From: Eubacterium sp.
GTDB lineage: Bacteria; Bacillota; Clostridia; Lachnospirales; Lachnospiraceae
Assembly: GCA_017514785.1 (NCBI GenBank)
Contig: JAFWIO010000009.1
Location: 31,089 to 95,088 of the forward strand
Direction of reading: 5' to 3'
Length of the DNA: 64,000 nucleotides
A program made the translations under genes and the position numbers. The notes below the pieces were generated by a model, which was given only the letters and a program-made list of their open reading frames with translations, was not told where the DNA came from and made no database searches. This document shows, piece by piece, positions 16,135 through 23,511 of this stretch (position 1 is its first letter; every line of letters starts with the position of its first letter).

Positions 16135-18651
16135 CTATTGTTTGATAACTTTTCCAGACACAGTTTGATTTGTAGAATGATCAATTTTGTGTCCATTGTT
16201 TTTAATATTATTTCTTAACTCTACCATTTCGTCTTTTTCTATTTCGACTGTGTAGAGATAATCTTCTTCGTTGTTAAGAGATTTATTCAACTCGTTTTTC
16301 AAGCTCCTTTTCCACTTCGACCTAGGGTCTAGAGTCTCGATAAATTCTTTTGAAATAAATCTCACCTCTGTTTTATCGTAGTAGTCTTCCAGTATCGTTA
16401 CATACATTTCACCAGTACATGTGATGGACCCTTGATAATTTGACGCCGCCAAATAAAGTTTATATCTATTTTCCTCACTTGTGTTTATATAGTTTTCTGT
16501 TTTAAGATTGTACCCTTGTGCTACTACACTTCCACTTAGATTGACAATCTTTGTCACTCGTACAGGATAAGTTACATCTGTATGCAGATTGTTTTCTACA
16601 TTTACCTTTTTGGTAAGTTCCTTCGCCGTCAAAGTAATCTTTTGACCCACTACATAATATCTATCCACAGTAGTCATACTAAGCGATGAAATTATAATTT
16701 CATCCCACATTGCATACAATGTAGTGTCTGAAGAAATCAATTTATCAAGTCCTGGTTTCATCACTTCTCCAGTGCCATCTGCTGACAAATTCCAATGCTT
16801 ATTTACGTTCAAAACAAACCCAATGCGGCTAACAATATTGTCGCTAATCTGGTAGTACTCACTCCAAAAAGCAAATTCATCTTTTGGAAGATTAGCTACT
16901 GGATCTAGGGAGTTTCCATTATACTTAACGTCATACCTTTCACTGATAATCATATATCTTGAGGTATCAAAGGAAGTGCTTTTTCCAGATGGACGAATTA
17001 AATATCCACCCTTCATAGCAAACTTTTTAGTTACATCTTTGCCTTCTTCCTCGTCCTCACTAGTTCCTTCGCAGTATAATTCCTTTTCTGCATTAGCTCC
17101 GTAAGTAACATCCACCAATATTGTTCCTTTAGTTTTAATCTCTGAATCAATGTATGAAACCAGAACATTTGATATCCATATTTTCCCTGTTACATCTATA
17201 TGCTTTCCTTTGGGCAAATACACAGTGTTATTGGCATTTATGTATCCAACATTAGAAAGTTCTAGTATTCCATTCAGATACACTCCCTCACCTTTGTTAG
17301 CAGTGTTACTTTCAATCTTTGTGCTAGGCATCTTAACCGTGCCAGTGCTAGCAATCATAACACCACCGCCCAAATCACTCTCGTTATTTTTAATATTTCC
17401 TTCCACTAATTTCACAACAGTGTTTACGTGTAGTCCGCCACCTCCAGTGGTCGCTTTATTACCAGATAACGTAGTGCTTGTGATAATCACTTCGTCAGTG
17501 GTCTTTCCTTTGACGCCCTCGGAAAAGCATATTCCACCACCATAATTACCGGCGGTATTATTTGTAATATTCATATTGGATATAACTATTTTTGAATAAC
17601 GTCCACTGCTTGGTTTTCCGACAGATATACCTCCACCAGATACATCAGTTTTATTGCCTGTAATAGTTCCTCCTTCAAAAATGCTCAATCCACCGGAAAC
17701 ATCTGATCCACCGTTACATCTTACTCCCCCACCACTGTTTTTGGCGTAGTTTCCTGAAACTGTTGGACCACTTCCATTTTTTCCAAACGACAAAGACCCT
17801 TCGTTTCCGACAAATATTCCTCCACCTGTTTTGCCTGCAGTATTATTGTAAATACTACCGGCGGATACTATAACGTTTCCTTCTGTGGAAAATATTCCTC
17901 CGCCTTCTTCAGCAGCCTGATTACTGTAAATAGAGCCCGCATTCACAATAATATTTGAAAAATCTTTTCCATATAAAGCGCCACCTTCAGTTCCAGACTT
18001 GCATCCATGAATCTTCGCGCCGCTATATACATTTATCGAACCACTTATGCACTTTATAGCTCCGCCATTATTTCCTTCGCAGTTTGAAATTTCTCCGTAC
18101 ACACTTGTATTTCCATACGACCTAATGGGCGCAGCCTCATTTGTCCTCATCGTATTTTTCGCATTCATCAAAATACAATTAGCACCGATAGTAAGCGATG
18201 CATCAGAACCCACATAAAAGAACTCATTACACTGTCTACTATCAGTGAAGTAATTCTTAGAGCCATTTAAAGTCAGTTTATATGTTGTTTTTGTATAACC
18301 CCATTCTATTTCTGTAGTTCCTGATAGTTTTATACACCTAAGCGGGTTAGAGGAAGAATTCACTGTGGCACTCATACTTTGTGAGCGTCTTATTGTCTGA
18401 TTTCCGCCACTGGCATATATTCTAAACTTACCATTTTCTACATTTATAGTTTCGGTAATAGCTGTAACATCTGTCACAGCTATATACTTCCACGACGAAG
18501 TGCCCTTCGACAAAGCCTCCTTTAGTTCACTACCTTTAGTAACTATATAAGGACTGCTGCTTGTTCCACTTCCAGATAAAGCTCTAACATCTTTTTTATA
18601 AGCACACACTATAAATAGTGCGAATAAAAACATAATTATTATTTTTTTCAT
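16135..18651 (-). CDS. Secreted right-handed beta-helix protein of the tad-like locus
   Basis: An 838-aa exported protein with signal peptide MKKIIIMFLFALFIVCAYK. Residues about 150-500 hold at least ten repeated coils ending in GG(A/G)(I/V/L), for example NNGGAIKC, TEGGALYG, EEGGGIFS, KTGGGIFV, NSGGGVRC, VSGGGISV, NYGGGICF and DLGGGVMI. This pattern belongs to pectin-lyase-like and Pmp-type passenger repeats. The C-terminal 300 residues look like beta domains (WNLSADGTGEVMKPGLDKLISSDTTLYAMWDE is similar to a List-Bact-type repeat). No LPXTG is present. It overlaps the preceding TadE-like gene as ATGA, so it belongs to the pilus operon and is probably an adhesin displayed by it (inference). 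Confidence 0.75.
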   Translation of the reverse strand: MKKIIIMFLFALFIVCAYKKDVRALSGSGTSSSPYIVTKGSELKEALSKGTSSWKYIAVTDVTAITETINVENGKFRIYASGGNQTIRRSQSMSATVNSSSNPLRCIKLSGTTEIEWGYTKTTYKLTLNGSKNYFTDSRQCNEFFYVGSDASLTIGANCILMNAKNTMRTNEAAPIRSYGNTSVYGEISNCEGNNGGAIKCISGSINVYSGAKIHGCKSGTEGGALYGKDFSNIIVNAGSIYSNQAAEEGGGIFSTEGNVIVSAGSIYNNTAGKTGGGIFVGNEGSLSFGKNGSGPTVSGNYAKNSGGGVRCNGGSDVSGGLSIFEGGTITGNKTDVSGGGISVGKPSSGRYSKIVISNMNITNNTAGNYGGGICFSEGVKGKTTDEVIITSTTLSGNKATTGGGGLHVNTVVKLVEGNIKNNESDLGGGVMIASTGTVKMPSTKIESNTANKGEGVYLNGILELSNVGYINANNTVYLPKGKHIDVTGKIWISNVLVSYIDSEIKTKGTILVDVTYGANAEKELYCEGTSEDEEEGKDVTKKFAMKGGYLIRPSGKSTSFDTSRYMIISERYDVKYNGNSLDPVANLPKDEFAFWSEYYQISDNIVSRIGFVLNVNKHWNLSADGTGEVMKPGLDKLISSDTTLYAMWDEIIISSLSMTTVDRYYVVGQKITLTAKELTKKVNVENNLHTDVTYPVRVTKIVNLSGSVVAQGYNLKTENYINTSEENRYKLYLAASNYQGSITCTGEMYVTILEDYYDKTEVRFISKEFIETLDPRSKWKRSLKNELNKSLNNEEDYLYTVEIEKDEMVELRNNIKNNGHKIDHSTNQTVSGKVIKQ

Positions 18652-18992
18652 CTCGCGTACCCCTCTATAACTGCTTGCTTTGAGTAATCAGTCCCAAATA
18701 GACTAAACACTGGAAGACTGACATAGTAAGTAAGCGTTACATATTTGCTAGGCTGATCTTCATAGACTGTTACATCTTCCACTGATAGATCATAACCTTT
18801 ACTCTCTGCATCATTTATACATTCAGTAATTACCTGGTCGTTGTAGTTGCTGTCTTCTATTCTGTTTATCACAACATTGTAATAGTCTCTTGCGTAGCAG
18901 TTTTGATTGTTGCTGCTAATAATAGATGTGAACAACACACACGCCAAAGTAATTGCTATCACTATTGAAAAAACTTCTATTGCTATCTTCAT
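18648..18992 (-). CDS. TadE-like minor pilin protein
   Basis: A 114-aa protein with a single N-terminal membrane helix (MKIAIEVFSIVIAITLACVLFTSII) and an extracytoplasmic part ending in beta strands (YVTLTYYVSLPVFSLFGTDYSKQAVIEGYAR), the arrangement of TadE/DUF4320-like proteins. It starts 3 bp after the preceding gene stop and overlaps the beta-helix gene by four bases. Context in a tad-like operon supports a minor pilin or assembly role; no enzyme motif is present. Confidence 0.65.
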   Translation of the reverse strand: MKIAIEVFSIVIAITLACVLFTSIISSNNQNCYARDYYNVVINRIEDSNYNDQVITECINDAESKGYDLSVEDVTVYEDQPSKYVTLTYYVSLPVFSLFGTDYSKQAVIEGYAR

Positions 18993-18995
18993 ACT

Positions 18996-19397
18996 CTACT
19001 CCACCACCACATTCACATACTTTGTGCAAACTAGATTTTCTGATTTCACAACGCATTTCAGTCTGTAAACGTTCTTTCTCAAAATATCTACTGAGCCAAA
19101 GATTTTTAAATCATCACTAATGTCATGACCTCTATAGTCTCTAGCTTTGACGTAGTCTCTAAATTCAAAGTTAGTGTCTTTGTAGTCCGCATATATGACA
19201 TCGTCACTTTCTATAGTGGGATATCTATCTTTCGCAGAATTTGCAAACTCTCGATTCGATGGACTAAGTTCAGTCTTATAGCTAGGCGACATTCCTTTCC
19301 ACTTGCTACTGCAAACCAAACAAATGATACACACTAACATTATTCCTACCACCCCATAAAGGAGTGCTTCTCCATGTTCTCCAATTAACAAACTCAT
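18996..19397 (-). CDS. Pilin-like membrane protein with Ig-like domain
   Basis: A 133-aa protein. It begins MSLLIGEHGEALLYGVVGIM, with the EHG motif shared by the other small proteins of this locus, and a single membrane helix to about residue 29. A linker leads to an Ig-like domain of the DUF5011/HYR kind: IESDDVIYADYKDTNFEF, VKARDYRGHDISDDLKIFGSVD, VYRLKCVVKSENL, TKYVNVVVE. Likely a pilin-like subunit with an exposed Ig head (inference). ATG 19397 follows a run of six G residues. Confidence 0.7.
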   Translation of the reverse strand: MSLLIGEHGEALLYGVVGIMLVCIICLVCSSKWKGMSPSYKTELSPSNREFANSAKDRYPTIESDDVIYADYKDTNFEFRDYVKARDYRGHDISDDLKIFGSVDILRKNVYRLKCVVKSENLVCTKYVNVVVE

Positions 19398-19413
19398 TTT
19401 AATCCCCCTATCT

Positions 19414-19551
19414 TTATCCTAGTAACGAGCCAATCGATACAAGGTCTACATTTCCTAAAACTTCAATAATTAAAAACATAATGACGATAGTCATAATTGC
19501 TACTATTCCGCTAACTAAAACTCCGCCGTGTTCTATAATAAATTGTTCCAT
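19414..19551 (-). CDS. 45-aa single-helix pilin-like peptide of the tad-like locus
   Basis: A short gene with GGAGG five bases before ATG 19551. The peptide starts MEQFIIEHGGVLVSGIVAIM and continues as one hydrophobic helix to LIIEVLGN. The N-terminal EHG followed at once by a membrane helix matches the Flp-like protein at 22032-22205 and the Ig-bearing protein at 18996-19397. It is packed between other operon members and is probably a pilin-like subunit. Confidence 0.75.
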   Translation of the reverse strand: MEQFIIEHGGVLVSGIVAIMTIVIMFLIIEVLGNVDLVSIGSLLG

Positions 19552-19560
19552 TCTAACCTC

Positions 19561-19665
19561 CTATCCTGTCACCACATTTAACACTTGATAAAATGCCATT
19601 ACTAGACAAACAAAAATTATTCCAAAAACTATACACTGTCCCAATTCTGATAATAATATTTTCAT
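19561..19665 (-). CDS. 34-aa membrane peptide of the tad-like locus
   Basis: Starts at ATG 19665 behind AGGAGG; its stop lies 9 bases before the next ATG and the downstream ribosome site overlaps its end. The peptide MKILLSELGQCIVFGIIFVC continues a few residues beyond one helix. Its ELG-hydrophobic pattern resembles the EHG start of the neighbouring peptides. Too short for a family call; gene status rests on ribosome site, packing and the shared N-terminal pattern. Confidence 0.65.
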   Translation of the reverse strand: MKILLSELGQCIVFGIIFVCLVMAFYQVLNVVTG

Positions 19666-19674
19666 ACGCTCCTC

Positions 19675-20988
19675 CTATCCGTTTATTGCATTTCCTATGG
19701 ATGTAGTAAACACCATAATCATCAAAACCATATCTATCATAATTTTCACAACTCCAACTATCAGAGGTATTGATGCGAGCATAGAAGCTGCACCTATGTG
19801 ATCTTGGTTCTTCATCTCCTCTGCATGACCAGCCAATTTATTATTTCTATCGAGAATAGAGTTGATTTGCTGATCCGACTGTTCTTTGCCTAATTCGTTT
19901 ATCGAATAGAACATCTTCATCGAAGACTTTATTTCGTCTAAGTCAAACTCTTTAAGTAAGTTGTCGTATGGTTCAATGCCCACAGGATATTTTTCGAAAT
20001 CAAGTAGCAGTTTTCTAATTGGCCTTTGCAAAATGAACGGGGAATTATCATAAGAATTTTCAATGGCTGATTGAACCGTATCGTTTTGTAGGTTTATTGC
20101 TACTTCTCTTATCCAATCTGGAAAATACTTTGACAGTTCTTTTTCCATTCGCCTCTTTGCACTTTTATATGAAAGTTTTTCTCCGAAACTTAGCGAATCA
20201 TAATTCTCATATCCTTTTTCTACTAGGTTGTAATATCTCATAACCTGATTATTGTTAAGGGATGGTTCTTCTTTTAGCCAATCAAGATTCATTTTTTTGA
20301 CAATTAGCAAATACGAACCCATCATGATGAGAAGCATAACTGTGGAAGCTATTTGATAGACCATGCTTGGTGTATAACTATATTCAGAAGGCACGATATA
20401 TGCCATAATTCCACAAGTCACCACCGTCGAAAACACCGAAATCAAAACGTTTCTCTTAACTCGCTCTACATTTTGGATAAACAATAATGTTCTATCATTC
20501 CAGTCTTTTATATCTTGCAGCAAAATATCTATGTAGTTATCATATTCGCCGCCATGTTGCTCTATCTTAATTAGAAATTTGTGAAGAGACCTAATCCTTT
20601 TACATTTGTACTCCTTCTCCACCAAACCCAATGCTTCTTCATAAATATTTTCCGATTCCTTCGTATCTATATTTACTATTACTTCCTCTAGCAATTCTTT
20701 TACTTCACTAGTTCCAATTTTCTGAGCGTCCTGAAGAGCTAGTCTTATTTTGGGCTGTTTTTTAAATGAGTAAATCATCTGCTCCATATACATAACAGCG
20801 TCTTTGAAGCGCTCGAACAATCTTCTACGTTTTATTTCTTCTCTTTGGTAAAAAAAGTTAAATGCCACTCCTGCGCTCATGCATATAATGATTGATACAA
20901 CGTTTAATCTATACGCTAGGCAAATTCCTAGAATAATCAATAATACTTTTGCTGAATCTCGTATCAGCGTCAAAACTTTCTTTTTCAA
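19675..20988 (-). CDS. Type II/IV secretion F-domain platform protein (TadB/TadC-like)
   Basis: Inner-membrane platform on which the ATPase drives pilus assembly. The frame runs to TTG 21006, but GGGGGAG lies inside that stretch and directs initiation to TTG 20988 (MKKKVLTLIRDSAKVLL), giving 437 aa. There is a pair of hydrophobic helices near the N-terminus, a cytoplasmic helical region typical of T2SSF (YMEQMIYSFKKQPKIRLALQDAQ), further helices near residues 190-230, and a C-terminal pair (MLASIPLIVGVVKIMIDMVLMIMVF). A single F-domain protein replaces the usual TadB plus TadC pair. It overlaps the tadA-like gene by 80 bp in another frame. Confidence 0.8.
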   Translation of the reverse strand: MKKKVLTLIRDSAKVLLIILGICLAYRLNVVSIIICMSAGVAFNFFYQREEIKRRRLFERFKDAVMYMEQMIYSFKKQPKIRLALQDAQKIGTSEVKELLEEVIVNIDTKESENIYEEALGLVEKEYKCKRIRSLHKFLIKIEQHGGEYDNYIDILLQDIKDWNDRTLLFIQNVERVKRNVLISVFSTVVTCGIMAYIVPSEYSYTPSMVYQIASTVMLLIMMGSYLLIVKKMNLDWLKEEPSLNNNQVMRYYNLVEKGYENYDSLSFGEKLSYKSAKRRMEKELSKYFPDWIREVAINLQNDTVQSAIENSYDNSPFILQRPIRKLLLDFEKYPVGIEPYDNLLKEFDLDEIKSSMKMFYSINELGKEQSDQQINSILDRNNKLAGHAEEMKNQDHIGAASMLASIPLIVGVVKIMIDMVLMIMVFTTSIGNAING

Positions 20989-22003
20989 AATCTTTCTCCC
21001 CCGCAAATGGATTATTTATGCCTGCCAATTTAAATTTTCTAAGTAAATCCTCCGGCAAATCCTTTGTCAAAATTTTTCCATCTTCATATATCATTACTTT
21101 TTCATTTTTCTCGTTATTTCTGGACAAGCACATCACTTGAGAAATCCTCCTAGTAATCTTTTCTCCCTCCTTCACTACAGATTCTAATTGAACCGCCAAG
21201 TTTATGAAGGAATACACATCGTTCTCGTTTATTTCTTGTCCCATATTACGCAGTCGGTCAGGAATCTTACTAGCGTCATCTAGATGAATTGTTGTTAAGC
21301 AAGAAACTCCAGCGGAAATGTTTTCCAATAAATATTTCACTTCTTCTCCTCTAGCCTCTGCTAGCAAGACCCATGTTGGTAACTGTCTCTTACTTGCCTT
21401 TAATGCTTCCGAATAGCCAAAACTGTCGCTTATTTTAATTTCTACGCAATCTTTGCCTGGATTAATTGCAGAATATCTAAGTTCTAAATTATCCTCTATT
21501 GTATATACTCTTTCATATGGGGGTATATAATTTGTGAGGTATTTGACATACTCCGTTTTTCCTACCCCAGGCAATCCCCCGACGACTATAGTACAGTGTG
21601 CTTTAATCGCATTTTCCATAAATGTATCTATATCCTCACTGCAGTAATTATCGTTAATCATACTATCCCTACTGATTCGACGTACTGCCGGCGTCTTTCT
21701 GATACTTATGGATATTCCAGTATTAGTTACGGAATCATGTAAAATTGAAATTCTTAAATTATCAGTCTCAGCCTCCAATAGCGGATTATTAATGTTGAAT
21801 TGGACATTCATAAGGTTACTGATCTTTGTATAAAATTGCTGAATGAAACTCTCATCCAACAGAAAGCCATCTATTTTATAACGACCTTTTTCTAGGTGAT
21901 TTACCCATAACCCCTGGCTCCAATTTATATCCGTGATATTGTCATCTAATATATACTCTAATAGATTTCCGAATGCTCTATTTGGCAATGTAAGTTTTCT
22001 CAT
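20909..22003 (-). CDS. TadA/CpaF-like pilus assembly ATPase
   Basis: Secretion ATPase that powers pilin polymerisation from the cytoplasmic face. The 364-aa protein has Walker A GLPGVGKT (143-150), Asp-box TIEDNLEL (around 168-175), a Walker B-like WVLLAEARGEE (211-221) and a His-box TTIHLDDASKIPDRL with His240. The N-terminal domain is shorter than in classical TadA. The C-terminal tail (FDADTRFSKSIIDYSRNLPSV) is encoded in the stretch shared with the next gene. It is the second gene of the operon, 28 bp after the pilin stop. Confidence 0.9.
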   Translation of the reverse strand: MRKLTLPNRAFGNLLEYILDDNITDINWSQGLWVNHLEKGRYKIDGFLLDESFIQQFYTKISNLMNVQFNINNPLLEAETDNLRISILHDSVTNTGISISIRKTPAVRRISRDSMINDNYCSEDIDTFMENAIKAHCTIVVGGLPGVGKTEYVKYLTNYIPPYERVYTIEDNLELRYSAINPGKDCVEIKISDSFGYSEALKASKRQLPTWVLLAEARGEEVKYLLENISAGVSCLTTIHLDDASKIPDRLRNMGQEINENDVYSFINLAVQLESVVKEGEKITRRISQVMCLSRNNEKNEKVMIYEDGKILTKDLPEDLLRKFKLAGINNPFAGEKDFEKESFDADTRFSKSIIDYSRNLPSV

Positions 22004-22031
22004 ACTTTATTCTCCTGACCCTGCTTGCTTC

Positions 22032-22205
22032 TTAGTGAATTTTTCCTGCTACAGTATCGTATGAAACTGAACCAGCATAGCTATCTACTACGCCTTCTAC
22101 GGCGTCTGCTATGATAGGGCCTACTACATAAGCCACACCAACCAGAAGCAAAATACATACGGCAATAAAGATTGTTTTGCCATGTTCCTGCAAAAAAACA
22201 TCCAT
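22032..22205 (-). CDS. Flp-like pilin (57 aa)
   Basis: First gene after the tad promoter. The start is ATG 22205; the frame continues 15 codons upstream without a ribosome site. The protein is MDVFLQEHGKTIFIAV followed by a membrane helix (CILLLVGVAYVVGPIIADAVEG) and a short polar tail with GSVSYDTVAGKIH. Size, position next to the ATPase and the single helix suggest the major pilin. The classical G-xxxx-E-Y processing site of Flp pilins is not evident; EHG precedes the helix instead. No prepilin peptidase gene is in the window. Confidence 0.75.
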   Translation of the reverse strand: MDVFLQEHGKTIFIAVCILLLVGVAYVVGPIIADAVEGVVDSYAGSVSYDTVAGKIH

Positions 22206-22504
22206 TGGTCCCGTACCCCCTTTCCTCACTATTCCATAATTGCAAACCATGATCTAAAGGTATTTTGAACAAAATGATTGCATTTTTAACGAAAACAAAT
22301 ATGTAACATTAGCATATTATAACATCTCTTATGCAATCCGTTGCATTTATGGTAAGGCGAATAATACCACTTCAAAATTTAGGTGTCAACAAAAAAATTA
22401 AAAAAAGTTAAACTTTTTTCTCAAAGGTCACTCGCTCGTAAAAAACTTGTTTTTTGTAAGCAAAATATGTGGCTTATAGAATTAAAAAACTATAATTCTG
22501 CAAA
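22206..22504 (-). promoter_or_regulatory. Non-coding region upstream of the tad-like operon
   Basis: This roughly 300-base stretch has no supportable gene. It holds the tad promoter (22361-22389), an A/T palindrome just upstream of it (22401-22419), and a roughly 150-nt leader with an inverted repeat ATGCAA-TCCG-TTGCAT at 22331-22346, close to the predicted transcription start. Confidence 0.5.
22361..22389 (-). promoter_or_regulatory. Promoter of the tad-like operon
   Basis: Minus-strand TTGACA (22384-22389), exactly 17 bp, TATTAT (22361-22366). A 9+1+9 palindrome of A-run GTT/AAC T-run lies at 22401-22419, immediately upstream, and could be an UP element or an operator. Confidence 0.75.
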
Positions 22505-22534
22505 TAAAAAACAGCGGCCTTTCGGTCGCTGTTT
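22505..22534 (-). terminator. Terminator of the CbiE/CbiT-like gene operon
   Basis: An 11-bp stem (22509-22519 with 22524-22534, one G-T pair) with a tetraloop and a minus-strand T-run. It lies 20 bases after the stop at 22555. Confidence 0.9.
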
Positions 22535-22554
22535 TAGTATTGTTAATATATTAT

Positions 22555-23466
22555 TTACTCTGCATCAACCTCACCAGTAATCAACCATGGACTTGGCTGT
22601 GCCACGAACACGCTGTTCTTATCTGTCTTTGAAACAGAAATCTGCATTACTTCTGTTACTTTGACGCCGCACTGTTCCATAATATATTTAATCTCTGATA
22701 GAACATCTAACTCTAATGTCCAGAAGATAAACTTACAGTTTGGATTAACCTTTAAGATACTCTCGATATCTTTTCTAATCTCGCCCTTCTTAGCAACGAT
22801 AAATGCAAGACGAGGAACTGGAAGGTTCTTTAATGTCTCTTCTTCTAAGTCAGTTATAACTTCTACGTTATGAACTCCAAACTTATCTATGTTTTCTTCC
22901 ATAGTACGCTTCGAGCCTTCGTCTCTCTCGTCAGCTATAATAACGCCCTCGTAAGCTATCATAGAAGCTTCGATAACTACCGATTCAGCATCTACCATAA
23001 GGATAGTATCTCTGATATCTACCTCTAGTTTATTCATAATGACTGATCTAATCTCGTGACCTACATACTTAACTGTACCGTGTGAGAAGTTATCATTCTT
23101 CATTCCGAAAATCATTCCCTCACGAGTATCATCATTTACGATAAAGATAACTGTAGGTCCAGAAATTGGTTCATCCATCATATCACTTACTTTGCAGTGC
23201 TTCATCTCTGATGGTTCGTAGCCTTCGCCGTAGTACATTTCGTAATCGCCAAAGCCTGCTTCCCAACATTTATAAAGCATGTTTGGATATGTCTCATCAG
23301 CAAAAATAAGAAGTCTCTTATGCGTAGAAACTAAAGCAAGGTAGTTTCTTCTCTTACCACACAAGTTTGCAATCTTTATTTTTTCTGGAGTAACGCCCTG
23401 TAGCTCTGCTACATAGCCCATCCAATCTAGCATTTGTTGATTAGTATATTTTACTTCTTCGCTCAT
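22555..23466 (-). CDS. Divergent CbiE/CbiT (CobL)-like protein lacking the SAM-binding glycines
   Basis: The 303-aa protein follows precorrin-6Y methyltransferase/decarboxylase along its length. The segment FGMKNDNFSHGTVKYVGHE then IRSVIMNKL corresponds to the end of CbiE and the start of CbiT (TKREVRAVALAKL in typical enzymes). VHNVEVI, LPVPRLAFIVAKKGEIRK and ITGEVDAE also match CbiT positions. However, the SAM loop DVGAGTGSVAIEA of CbiT reads MVDAESVVIEAS here, and the N-terminal tetrapyrrole-methylase motifs are not recognisable. No other cobalamin gene is in the window. I infer a repurposed, probably non-catalytic paralogue. It is the last gene of an operon with a CmpB-like membrane protein and a C1A protease. 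Confidence 0.65.
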   Translation of the reverse strand: MSEEVKYTNQQMLDWMGYVAELQGVTPEKIKIANLCGKRRNYLALVSTHKRLLIFADETYPNMLYKCWEAGFGDYEMYYGEGYEPSEMKHCKVSDMMDEPISGPTVIFIVNDDTREGMIFGMKNDNFSHGTVKYVGHEIRSVIMNKLEVDIRDTILMVDAESVVIEASMIAYEGVIIADERDEGSKRTMEENIDKFGVHNVEVITDLEEETLKNLPVPRLAFIVAKKGEIRKDIESILKVNPNCKFIFWTLELDVLSEIKYIMEQCGVKVTEVMQISVSKTDKNSVFVAQPSPWLITGEVDAE

Positions 23467-23511
23467 AATTTCCTCCCGGACATTTAATTCACTATTAGTA
23501 TTCTATCACAA

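Noticed and set aside
17150-17545. Rightward 131-codon frame within the beta-helix gene
   Set aside because: Antisense to a gene with signal peptide, repeats and operon context; no ribosome site of its own.
22206-22504. Possible small genes or riboswitch in the tad upstream region
   Set aside because: Short rightward frames here lack ribosome sites, and the leader shows only simple inverted repeats; I could not support a gene or a known riboswitch.
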